DNA of 64,000 nucleotides from Garcia nutans (GCA_947685225.1 CANTUV010000012.1:4216001-4280000), one strand, 5' to 3'. Shown: positions 49,369 to 61,420, numbered from the stretch's first letter. A program made the numbers and translations. Notes: generated by a model not told the origin, from the letters alone.

Positions 49369-50206
49369 TTAAAATCTCATTATTCTCATATTTATATAAT
49401 GCATTATAAAATTTTTACTAAATTTTCATTATAATATTGTAGGCTAATGGAATTGCATGAGTAACATTTGAGGATAATGTACCTGATGCTATAACTCATA
49501 TTATGCTTTCGATGAAAGGAGCACCTAATCATGAGCATCGTTTGATCATATATCAAGTGTCACATCCAACGTTATTACCATGTCATCAACTTGATGATGT
49601 GAGAATATTCAACCTAAAAATATTAAACGTCATCATCGACAAAGAACTATGGCTGATAGGTATATAAGAGTTAATGTTCCCCCTCATTCTTTAGAAAGCT
49701 CTGAAATGGTACCACCTCTTGTCTCCTCCTTCCATCACCAAAATCATGATGGCCATAGTCCCGAGCTTGTAGGGTCTTCAGGTGAAGCTCTATCTGCAAC
49801 TCAAAATGTAGATGTTGGCACTTCAATAGTTTCAGGATATAAGCAGTGGAGTACCTTAGCAGGAAATCCATCCTCATATAATATACCTGCTTCAGAGTGC
49901 TTCCTATGTTGCACGCATGAACCATTATTAAAATTTTCTTCGTGGCAAGGAACACCATATCGTATGAGGTCTCAATCGCACTCTACATTGTTCCCATGGT
50001 AGTACTCTCATGGTCAACATATACATACACCATCAGCATTATAGTGCCAATATTTTTGCATCATTCTTCACAGTCATCTAGTTCTATATTCACTCAGCGC
50101 AACACATTTACTAAACTTCTCCATAGTGTATATGCTAGAGGTTCACCTCTTGTTTCTAGGTCAATTTCCCTAGAAGCATATGATTTACAAGACGATCAAC
50201 AACTTT

Positions 50207-51780
50207 AGCCTCCACAACATCAGTTGCAGTGCATTACATTTAGAAATGCACAACCACAGTGGAATTGAAGGCTGAAAGGATGTGGAGTTTAAAAATTATT
50301 TTGACATAATACTCTACTATTGCTTTTTCAAGAAATCATAGAAGGAGGTAGAGACAAAATCTAATTATGAAATGTCCTTAATGATAATCACTATGCATCT
50401 GGTTATGAAATGTTTGATGAAGACCCATGTATATTAATATGTATTCCACTTATTGTATGATTTTTGAATAACTTTTAAATTATTGTTGACTAGTTGGATT
50501 ATGAAGTGAGTAATTTTTTTAACAAATGGTATATATAAACTTTAATCACACTTCTTCATCATCACTTAAGTTAATATCTGAGAGACATTTGTGCAAATTT
50601 GCAATATTTTTGAAATTGTAGCTTGATCTTCATCATCCTCATCATGAAACTCTTTCGCACACCTTTGAAAAAACTCTTAGTTAAGTTTGACCTTAATGTG
50701 TTTGTTCTCTTCATGAATATGATATAAGGTTGTCTTTTACTCGTTCATATTTGAACATGGCATATAAAATGTATATGCACGCGAAACTCATATATGAACT
50801 TCACATGCTTCCTCATGAAGTAATAATGACTATTGCAGTAAAAAGCCCACTCATTCCACAATTGAATATAAATGAATTTGGCATAGTGTATGTTGGTATC
50901 TAAAGGATAGATAAAATTATCATCTAGTGCCCGATGACATTCAATAACTTGAAAATATTATCGAGAGTGTAACTTCATGACATGTCACCTATTTAACAAA
51001 AAAAGGGCATAATACTTAAAGATGTTAAATTCAGTACATTATTTTAGTAACAATAATTATAAATGACTACATCTAGGCACATTTTTAATTAACAATGTAT
51101 AGGCAAGCAAATATTTTACAAAATCATTATCTTCTTTGTCGCTGTAATCGAATATGTCATCCTTATATGTTTCATTAATTCCTAAAGATGACTCCGTACC
51201 CCCAACATGCAGTATTCAGGTAATTTTTGGCATGAAATTTTTTGTCTGATCAATAACGCATAATGTTGATCTCTTTAAGTAAGCATTATATCATTATTTG
51301 CACCTCTTCAATTGAATCCCTTAGTCAAATCAGCAGAATGAGCCTTTGAATTTGGTAAATCATGGTATCCATAATAAATTTCCATTTCACACCCTACTTC
51401 CCACAATCTTCCCCACTCTGGTAGTGCTAAAAACTATGTTATTGATGACCTCAAAAAGTTTCTTGTATGCTTGCCAATGAAAATACAATTTGTGTGACCT
51501 TAGTCAAAGTAAGAATATATAAGAGCCATTTTAAAAGGCCTTTTCCTGGCATACCAAATATTGCTACTAGATCTTCATAACTATTAACCATGTTATATAT
51601 GTAGTCGACTGTTGAAGTTGTAGCAGCCTTATCTTTATTCATAATTTTTCATGTAGTTCTTTATTGTTTCTTTATTCATAATTGAACAATATGAATCGAT
51701 ATATAATCAATTTACATATTAAAATGTGAAAAATATTTCAACCTAAAATATATTTATGTAATAGTGCTATATGCTACAAC
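50207..51780 (-). other. Unassigned region between convergent PMD and MURA relics
   Basis: The minus strand has coding-like stretches: 51642-51451 is open for 63 codons (YIYNMVNSYEDLVAIFGMPG), and near 50750-50960 reading gives CHRALDDNFIYPLDTN and FIYIQLWNEWAFYCNSHYYF. I recognise no family. It could be the 3' end of the MULE transposase gene, a second MULE-borne gene, or chance. Confidence 0.35.
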
Positions 51781-54700
51781 CTTTAATATAATTCATGTAG
51801 AATTAAACATAGTATTATGTTCTATTTGATCACATTTTCTACAGCATATATATTTTTGGTCATTTTACCAATCTATCTCATTACGTATTCGAGATGTTCT
51901 TGGTCAGCTCTTCTTTTGCATCCAATTTGAATTAGGCACCAAAGAATCCTCCTCAGGATTTGGCTAATAATTATGATATGGAAGTGACTGAAAGTTTGTT
52001 GCCCAACATCTATATGTCTCATCTAAAGTGTAAATTGGCATACTGTAAGTTGTGTGATCCAAGGTATGTTTGAGACAACCGGTAATGGTATGTAAAAGCA
52101 TGGAATATGAATGTTTTGAAATTTACCACAAGTACAAGATTTCTCATATAACAATATGCCTAATACCTCTTTTATTTCTTAAGTTGTTATGAGTCGTCTT
52201 TGTAATATCCTAAATTTTTTTTAAAAATTTTTAATTTTAGAAATTTGATAAAATAAATTATAATTTAATAAGATAAATTAAATTAATGGCTTTAAATGAA
52301 AAATGAAGAGATTTTAAATGAAAAAGTGAAATATATGTAAAATATACATAACATATAAAAGTCAACACTTTTTTTTAAAAAAAAAGTCAAAAGTCAAAGT
52401 AAAAAAGAAATTTTGGTAATTAAATCTTAAAAATTTAAAATTATTAAATTAATTCAAAAATAAATAATTTTTTAATGGAAGAGGGATTTTTGAACTTTTA
52501 ATTTATTAAATAAATAATTAAATAATTAATTATTAAAATATTAAATAATATATTCATATGGTTATTAATAAAAGATGAAAGGAAAGAGAAAATAAAAGTT
52601 TTTTTTCATCTTCTTCTTCTCCATCAAGGGCTGAAATCTCCATGGATACCAAGAGAGGATTTTGATCTTCCAAGCTTCCAAGAATTAAATGATTTCAAAA
52701 GTTCAAAGAGGATTTTTAGTGATTTTCACTTGAAAAAGTAAGTTCTTAATTAGCTTTTTCTTTGGATTTTCATAGAATTTTTGAATATGTGAGTTTTGAA
52801 TTTTTGAAGTAGTATGTTATAATTGTTGGAATTGGTGTGTATAAAGTTATGGGTAGTTATTAATGATATGGTGAGGAGAAAGAATTTAGGGTTATGGACT
52901 TTTAGGTTTGAGAAATCATGGGTTTTAATTATGAAAATTGGTTCTAAATGAGTTATTTTGGTTTTTAAACAAGAATTTTTAAGTCAAATATTGGATTTAG
53001 TTGTGTTTGGTTGGAGTTTGAGAATGGAAGTGTGATTTTGGGTTTTGAAAAATAATTTTTCCAAAGTTGTTGAATTATATAATTTTATTAGTTTAATCTT
53101 GTTGTTTGGTGATATAAGTGATGAATATAAGCTTAAAATGATTAATGGATTGTGATGGAATGGAAAACCTTCAATGGGGGAAGGTTATGTCATTTTAGAA
53201 TTTTATGTATAGGAGTGTGTTTTTGTAATGTAAATGGTTTAAATGTATTAAAAATATATTTCTAATAATATAAATAAACTTAATATATTAAAATGAATAG
53301 CCTAGTATAAGAATTCAAAGTTAAAGTGAAGTTAGCCTTAAATTTTTTATTTTTGCTTGGATGAGATTTAATTATGGTTTAATATTGAAAATGCCATTAA
53401 ATGTGATACTAAATGATTATTTACTATCACATTTGGTTTAGACATTGAGGGAGGTTGATTTGCTTCATCTAAGTGGTGAAGGGCAAGTTGGAAGGATAGG
53501 ATTGGAGGTTGTTTTAAACTTATTTTGGTTACTATTTGAGGTAAGTACAAACTTTGAATACATTGGTTATGTTTGCATGACATTTGGACTTAACACATTT
53601 TGGTTGGAAAATGTGTTAAGCTACTTGATACATTGGTTATATATGAATAATGTGCTATGACATTTGTAATGTCATATATGTGTTAAATGCATTGTAAAAA
53701 GCCATTGATAATGGCTAATATGTGTAAAATATGAAATATGTGTATTATGTGAAAATGATCCAAAGTGTTTGGGTAATGCCATTTATTGTGTATGCATTAA
53801 GTGCATTGTTAAAAAGCCATTGGTATTGGCTAGATTACATTAAATGTGATTAATAAGTGAATTATGTGGAAATACTAAAGTAACTGGGTAATGTATTGTA
53901 AATGCAAAAATGTGGTATAATGTAATGAGATATGTGGAAATATAATGAAATGAATTGATATCGATATAAATGAGAAATATGAATAAATTGTGTGTCTAGT
54001 ATGTTATTCAATTTTCAGAGTTCTGTATTTGGCGGCATGCCTATGATTTGCCTACGGGCTAGATGTTGTGCGTCACTGTGAAAATATTTTTGAGGTGAAA
54101 TGACCGAGTCGTAAGCCTCAAAAACAAGTCCTTAAAGCTGGGCTGGGTGAAATGGCCGGGTCGTAAGCTTTGACCTAGTTGGACTATTACATTAATATTT
54201 TGTCTACGGGGTTAGACACATGGTGTCATTATAGACCAAAATAGTAACTCTGAAATTTGAATAGCATATTAGTTATTTTTGGGCCCATGTTTGTGTTTAT
54301 TTTTATGTGAATTGTGGATTGTGAAATATTTAAAAAGTATGAGAAAATGGAATGATGTGATATCCATATGCATTGCGCATTGGCATTGCATTTGAGTTTT
54401 ATTGCTATCAAGTTTGTATTATTAGGCTTTTGGCTTAGCGCGATTGTTTATATTGCGTAGGTGACAGGGTAGATTCGGCTGAGCCGGAGAGTTCTTCTAG
54501 ACCAGGTCGGGTCTAGACTTGTGGTTGTGCTTGTAGAGTTGATATCAAGATCAGTAACACTATCAGCAGCATATATATATTTTATGTTATTATATATTTT
54601 GAGTATTATGCATATTATATCATGTTTTAGATTTTATGTATTGTAAACTATAAAGAATGTTTGGGTTAAGTTATTTAAAATGAGAGTTTAAATGTGTTCT

Positions 54701-56742
54701 AAATTATATATATATATATAAAAATGTTTGAGAAACTTGGTGAAATTGAGGAGTATGGGTGAAATGGTGATTTAAAATTATTTGAGAGTGTTTTCTGATA
54801 CATGTTGTGTAATTGATAAATTTTGGGATGTCTAAATTACAGATAAAATTCTGACAAATTTTTTCCAGAGATTTTCATATATAATGTTTATTTTGGGTTC
54901 CTATAACAAGTAAAGAATATTTATATACTATTTAATTTTATATATTTAGTATTTGAAATTTTAAATATAAAATATAAAATTTTTTATTAAACCGGTCTGT
55001 GACATTTTTATACCGCATATATATATTTTACATATACTGAAAATATATATTATACGTATATATGGTATAAGGGTATTACAGTCTTTATCGAGAATATGCC
55101 TTTATCATTGTCAAGTCTTAGAATCTCAAATTTTGATTTGCCTTTCCTAATTACTTCTTAACATAAAAATGCAAGTCTGAGTGTACCTGTAGTTGTCACT
55201 GATTTCTTTAGCATATTGAGTACGACAAATGGAATGCGACATTAATCAATCATATCCACCAGTTTATAGAAAATCATTTCGACTAAGGTAGGTATTAGCA
55301 TTGCTTGAATTTTGAGACATATTGCATTCATCAATTATGTCATATTCATTGTCATGTGCCTATAATGATGGCCACAATAATAGTATAAAGCCCACTTTTG
55401 CTTAAGAATTTTCTTAAACCATGCATACATTTCTAGTTGTCTAGCCTTATTTTTTTCCATATGCTTCTTAAACTTACACGTGATTTTCTGTAGCTACAAT
55501 CAAGTATTGATATTTATTCCAAAATTATATTCACAATCAACACTCAAAATTAATATTGCATCACTTTGTATGTTGTACATGCTTTTTCTATGAAAGTTTC
55601 CATGGCAATTTTCTTGAATTTTGTGTTACAATTACTAACAACATGGCAAATGCAATATTGATATGTGGAGTCCCTCCACATTGGGTCATTCATAACATGT
55701 TTAATTCTAACATACCTATAAGATATTACACAAATCTCATGCGTTCTTAGTCAAACATAGTCTTAGATGCATCTTATAAAGAATTCCCAATTACTCTTGC
55801 TTTCCTTCTAGACCATTGCATAGGCAATTGGAATTATATTTCCATCACCATCGAAGGATTATGCTATAAGAAGCATACACTTTTATTTTTTCATTTAAAA
55901 AAGCCCCATCAACTACTGACATTGGAGCATAATGCGTAAATCCTTTGATACATGGCTTGAATGCCCAAAACATTTGCTCAAATTGCCTGACAACCAAAAC
56001 AAGTCTATTATTCTTTACAACTTCTTGATCTTGAATTTCATACCTAAAACGTAGATTAGAATAAATTATAGCAAATATTCATGCCCTTAGCAACTTGTAT
56101 GACTCATCCCAATCCCCAAACAATGTAGCGACTTCTGTTTTGTAATCCATGCTTTCTTATAATTTATTGTGACATGAAATTTTTCCTTTATGTGTGCAAT
56201 GATTAATGCGACCTAAATCCTAGAATCTAATTTAATCACTTCTTCAATGCAACTCGAGATGAAATTAGAATCCAAGTTTTTATTAGAAAGCTACAAATGT
56301 GAGTATCATTATAAAGTTGTTTATCCTTTTTTTTAGTCGTGTACAGTATCCAATTGCACCTATCTTCATTATGTTTGAATTTGAACGCAAGAGAGTTACT
56401 TTTAGACTCCTCTGTTTTGAATTTGCAATTATGTCTAATGGAGTACTCTTTAGAAGCTGTCTTTACATCATCCTTTGAATCAAATGTCATATTCTTACAA
56501 AACTGTTTAGAAATATCCCATAACAAATTCTAATAACTTGTAGCACTGGGATTCGGTCATAAAGAAACAATATCAATATTCATATATTCAAATATGGGAG
56601 TAAATAACCTAGGAACGAAATGTTGAATTGATAATATTGGTGGCATCCCATTAATTGGCAATATAGTACCTGCATTTGTATCATTATGAACAAAAATAAA
56701 AATATAAACAAAAACTTTAAGTTTCAATTTGTCATCAAACAA
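51781..56742 (-). pseudogene. MULE (MuDR/MURA-type) transposase, split by solo LTR B
   Basis: Cut-and-paste transposase relic. 56526-56236 holds the MuDR N-terminal domain: MTFDSKDDVKTASKEYSIRH, FKFKHNEDRCNWILY and THICSF. The transposase core lies at about 55930-55560: MSVVDGAFL (first catalytic Asp), SFDGDGNIIPIAYAMV, CVISYRYVRIKHVMNDPMW and YCICHVVSNCNTKF. The usual second catalytic Asp (ISDRH) reads Tyr. Solo LTR B (52201-55080) interrupts it. At 52160-51800 come the SWIM zinc finger (CTCGKFQNIHIPC) and a short CCHC-like CRKCDQIEHN. Upstream coding-like text (FVPRLFTPIFEYMNIDIVSL) reaches the repeat near 56700. Stops throughout. Confidence 0.87.
52201..55080 (+). mobile_element. Solo LTR B, long-LTR gypsy-like family
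   Basis: 2880 bp, TGTAATATCC...GGTATTACA, flanked by the perfect duplication GTCTT (52196-52200 and 55081-55085). It is the reverse-orientation relative of copies at 1435 and 58430: it contains gaccaggtcgggtctag near 54500 and gggctagatgt / gggttagacac units at 54045-54215. A leader near 52600-52745 ends cttgaaaaagtaagtt, which looks like a splice donor, so I set the sense strand as +. No gag or pol is present. Confidence 0.9.
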
Positions 56743-57065
56743 AAACTTTAAGTTTCAATTTGATAAATAAAATAAAAAATTCAGCAAAAGTTAAAACTGA
56801 AAATTTGAGTTTCAGTTTGAAATTTTGACTTCCATAATTTGATAAATATGGGACTACTCTAATATTTTTATTTTTATTTTACCTTATAATTATAGTTAGA
56901 GATGACAAAGTATATATGAATTTTAATTTTTTTTTACCTTATAAAGAAAGGAAAAATTGATTTTAAGTGAAGAAAGATGAAGAGAGAATGAGAGAAAATA
57001 AGAGAGATGGGTTTAGATGAAAAAAAAAAGAGAGAAAATTTTTGGAGGTTTATGGTGGATTATAG

Positions 57066-57117
<52 letters not shown>

Positions 57118-57530
57118 GATGGGTTTAGAGTGTTTTAAAAAATTAAAAAAAATAATTGAACTGAGGGGAATCTCTGTTAGCTAGTAGAGATTCTCGGTAT
57201 GGGAATCTCGCCAGAAATGTATGAAATTGAAACTTATTTATTAAACTTATAGTTTCAGTTTTATGTATTTTAAAAAAATCAAAATTTATGAAACCACAAT
57301 TATAAGTTTCGGTTTCATAAATTAAAAAAATAAAAATATAAAGTTTTTCATCAAACTGAAACTTTAAATTTTATTTGATAAATAAAATAAAAAATTCAGC
57401 AAAACTTTAAACTGAAACTTTGAGTTTCAATTTAAACTTTTGACTCCCATTATTTAGTAAATATGGCTGCAAGTCCCATATTATAGTAAATATGTGGGAT
57501 GCTCTCATACTTTAGTAAAAGTCCCATAGA
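56700..57530 (-). repeat. Palindrome-chain repeat, segment e (reversed)
   Basis: About 1.2 monomers in the opposite orientation to segments a-d. The gaggggaatctctg and agattctcggtatgggaatc arms lie at 57162-57212. It contains a (GA)n tract at 57071-57114. The outer end is at or near 57530, where ttttactaaagtatgagagc (minus strand) begins after GGGAC; non-repeat sequence follows. Confidence 0.83.
57071..57114. repeat. (GA)n microsatellite
   Basis: About 22 GA units within segment e, expanded from a different CT tract of the monomer than the one at 45872. Confidence 0.95.
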
Positions 57531-58429
57531 AATGTGGCTTGGTCTTTGGATGCTTATTGGTTTATTTTTCAATCCAAGGAAACACTTTTACTCTAAGCCC
57601 ACTCAAAAAAGAAAATAAATTCATTATGTTCTTTAAAGATATTTAGATCACAGGGATGAACTTCGGCCAGGCTGGCTAAGTTTGCCCTAAGCCATGCCCT
57701 AAGTGACTCGAGAGTGTTGTCATGCCACTCAGGTTGGTTGGCGCAATTTCAAATCAACCTAAGTTTATTTTATTTTTTATTTTTTTGATACTATCATTAA
57801 ATTATACACTCGTGCATTCTCCAATCACAAAATTTTCTAAAACAAAAATAAAAATAAAAAAAACAAAAAAGATGCATAATTCCATTGATCACATGTATCA
57901 ATGCATTGCCAATTCCATATCCTTATCTATGTTAATGGACACAAAAAGAAAAATGTTCTTCATAATATTCAAAATGCTAAATGAAAATGAAAATCCTAAA
58001 TGCAACTCACTATTTGAACATTAAAAAAAACTATGAAATCATATGATAGGAATGATGTAACCATCGTCACATATTAACCTCACTTAGTGCAATTATCTAT
58101 CTACACAAAATAGGGGATTAGAGGTCGAGTATTATGCTCTGCGTCACACTGGAGAGGGAAAAATATTGGTAGAAATCTAGAGTTTAAGAAAAATGCAAAA
58201 ATTTAAAAAAACATTGAAAAATTAAAAAGGAAAATATATATATATATAAAAGCCTTATCTGAGGTGCGAGAGTTGCTGAGGGTGATTTTGCACACAATGG
58301 AGAGGGAAAAAGAATGATAAGAATTTTAAATTTTAAAAAATAAAAAATTTAAAAAAAATGAGAAAAAGACAACCAAAAAGAAAATCAAAAGAATTGATGA
58401 AGTCTTGAACCTAGGGACTTGTAACACTC
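57531..58429. other. Unassigned sequence
   Basis: Non-repeat at its start (atagaaatgtggcttgg), then AT-rich. Two loosely similar passages each contain gagagggaaaaa (58151 and 58302), suggesting an old local duplication. No gene recognised. Confidence 0.55.
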
Positions 58430-60969
58430 TTATATTCTGTATACATATAATATATACATCCCATATATATAAAATATGCATACAAAATACAAGAATGTCA
58501 CAATTTTCCTCATTTACAAATTTCCATAATTATAAGAAATTATTTTAAATCCTTAAAATATACTTTAATATATAAATGAAAATGTACATAAATAAATTAG
58601 TTACTAAAAACACATGTTTTAAAGAAAAATCTCTAAGAAAAATTTGTCAGATTTTTATCTATTTTTCAAACGTTCCCAAAAATTCAAACAACACAACCTA
58701 CAAAAGATTTTACACATGCAAAAATATTCAATCATCCAATTCTCTAAAATACTCAAATATATGCAAATATATATTTATATACAAAAATACTCTAAGTTTA
58801 CAACATTTAACTAAAAGCTTTAAAATTTACATCAAATTCATATATAACTACACAATGCGCATAACATATCATGTTTTAATAAAATAAATATTTACATGAT
58901 AATAACTGGCTCTGGTCTAGTGGCTGTACAAATTCTTCTAGTAAACCCGAAAACCCTAGACCTGTTCTGGTCTAGCAGGGCTCTCTATCTAAACTCTGTC
59001 ACATGTTCGATAAAAAAATTGAGCTAAGCTAACAGCCTAGTGGTACATACTTTGGTGATAAAAACAACTTAAAATAATACAATATGGACCTCTTTTAAAT
59101 ATAACATAAGTAATGTCTTTATACACATACATTTACTTAGATTTCATCAAAACACTGCAAACACATGCAGTAGGCCCATATAACCTATACAATATTCTGG
59201 TTCCAGAGATATTGTCATGATTTATTACAACACTGGTGATCTAAGTGTCGCATATATCTCCTATTGACACCTCTGTGTCTAGTCTCGAAGGCAAATAACA
59301 ATCAGAATTAACACCCGGTATTTAGCTCGAAGGCACATCATATCATTGTGACACCCATTGTCTAGCCCAAAGGCAAATCATATTAATAGAACCAAAAATA
59401 ATTATTTGAAATAAGATACTATACAAGGCGAGCACAAATCTTTTTTCTTTTTTTCTTATACTTTTCCACCATTTCATTATGTTTCCATATATTAACATAA
59501 TCATGTATAAATTTCATCACAATCAATCACATCTCTTATACTTCTAGTCACATTAACAATGTGACATTGTTTTCCACATTTATTATGCATTTATTACACT
59601 TTTCACAACTTTCTCATAACATGTACTATTGCCATAATTCAATGGCTTAACATATTACCATTTATGCATTTCTCACTTTATTATACTAAACAATGCACTC
59701 AACATATGGATTTCATGAACAAATTAGCTTAGCACATTTCCAAATCCACAATGTGCTAAGCTAAACCAAATGCAATTCAAACATATAAATTCAAAGTATG
59801 CACAAACCTTTACTTAATCAACTTCCAAGCCAAAAAGCACACCTTTTCCTTCACTCTTCCAATGTGTCATTCACTACTTGGTTTGGGAAAATATTATCTA
59901 CTCAACACCTAACCAAAATATAAGTATATATAAGGTATTAAAACCACATTTCTACTTACTTTAACTAATAAACATCAATTTATCTCATTTCCGTTAAATT
60001 TTCATTTTCTTGCCCTTATGCACTTTAATATTAGAATTCCACATTAACCAATTACAAATTACATTCTAAGTTAATTTTTATTATTAAAATCATAATTCTA
60101 CTCATTTTAACAATTCAAACTTTAAATTCTACAATTCTATCCAATTTTCAATTTTTTGCCCTAATATATTTTAATCCTAGAAAACCATGCCAATCAATTC
60201 CTAAGTGCATTTTAAGTTTATTTCCACCATTATAACCATATTATAACATGTTTTAAATAATTAAATCCAATTAACATAAATTCTTTATGAATTTTCCTTC
60301 CAAACCCTAAATTACCTTCTTCTTCTTCCAAACTTACACCAAACCTAAATAAATTCATCATCTAACCTTAAAATCTTTATTTATACACCAAAATAACATC
60401 TTACATACCCATTTAAATAATTATCCAAGCCTCTTCCAAAAACCCAATTTTCACATAATTGAAATTCTAAAGATCTCAACCTAAATGCAAGGTAAACTTA
60501 CCTCTTTCTTGCAATTTTCTTAAAATCTCTTTAATTCCTTGAAGAAACTTGAAGAATTTGGTGTATTGAAGAGCAAATTCTCCCTTGAAAACCTTCAAAA
60601 TTCGGCCAAAACATGGGAGAAGGAAGAAGAAGAAGAAGAAGAAAATGATAGACTTTTGACTTTTTCATCTTCCTAACCAATTATATATATATATAATTAA
60701 TTATTAATTTTGATATTTTTAATCTTCCAGCCAAAATTAATTTAATTTTAGTTAATTTTTAATTAATTTTCTTATTTTTTTAAAAAAATTAGCTTTTTAA
60801 CTTTTATCATTCACACTTTGACTTTTAGTATTTATCATTTGACTTTATTTGTTATATATATTCAACATATATTTTATATATACATTTTATAATTTTCATC
60901 TTCCAACACATTAATTAACCCTCTATATTATTTATTTAATTTCATTTTAATTAAAATTTGAGTGTTACA
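58430..60969 (-). mobile_element. Solo LTR C, long-LTR gypsy-like family
   Basis: 2540 bp, TGTAACACTC...GAGTGTTACA, flanked by the perfect duplication GGACT (58425-58429 and 60970-60974). It is similar along its length to copy A: ctggtctagtggc near 58912, aaaccctagacc and ctggtctagcagg near 58950-58980, gtctag...gaaggcaaat units at 59270-59390, and a run of ttctacaattctatcc. No internal region. Confidence 0.9.
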
Positions 60970-61420
60970 GGACTACTCCTGAAAGATCGAGTTTGGAGTA
61001 TCTGTAAGACAAAGTGACAAGACTGGGCTCTGAAAGGGGAAGCTCTGATGCTTAAGTTAGAGACTGGTCGCTCTAATGTAAAGAAAGAACTTAGAGAAGG
61101 TATGTACAGATATTTTACATGTGGGAATTGACCCCTATTTATAAATAGTAAAGGGGAACATCTTCTAGCCATGTCAAGACTATGCTTTGAGCAGTGTCAG
61201 AGCAGAAAATATAGGTGTGTTAAAAGACTATCCTAAGACGGCGAGTAGTTCGCCAGGGTATATTACTCAGACGTGGGTTCCCCTGGCCTAATACCAAGGC
61301 TATAAACTAGCAAGAGAGCTCGATTGGTGTTACGTGGGGCAGAACACCAAGCGACCATGTTGGTGCCACATGGTTTGATAAAAAGGGGTGGTATCACGAA
61401 CCTTACCTGAATCTTAATAT
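60970..61420 (-). repeat. Gypsy-type LTR fragment, interrupted by solo LTR C
   Basis: The minus strand has a TATA box (ctatttataaatag, 61135-61148), a downstream leader and gacttaagcatcagagc-like text (cttaagcatcagagcttccc), typical of gypsy LTR promoter/R regions. More GC-rich than its surroundings. Which bases across solo LTR C (before 58425) belong to it is unclear. Confidence 0.5.

Larger units (their letters stand above)
46786..50206 (+). pseudogene. Plant mobile domain (PMD/MAIL-like) gene fragment, split by a solo LTR
   Basis: The 46786-47160 part reads LLIDGDALIGFIDDKWDDIC, then ILLGIITPANARRDSYMKLT, WL-(stop)-DHFTDILDG, CHTRALILHIIRGDLFSDKN, QVNLSYLAYLEEF and, after gaps, WAWD-like residues and FIAPIIRNPHIHL near 47230. 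Further pieces include HLASCYFTHLYSYFGVTPAQ near 47610 and SEYLEWYRSITHR near 47850. The frame is interrupted by the Copia-like solo LTR. A less conserved Ser/His-rich tail is open at 49649-50002. PMD proteins occur in host silencing factors (MAIN/MAIL) and in MULE and gypsy elements; proximity to MURA favours a MULE-carried copy. The N-terminus is missing at the repeat junction, and several stops are present. Confidence 0.78.
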
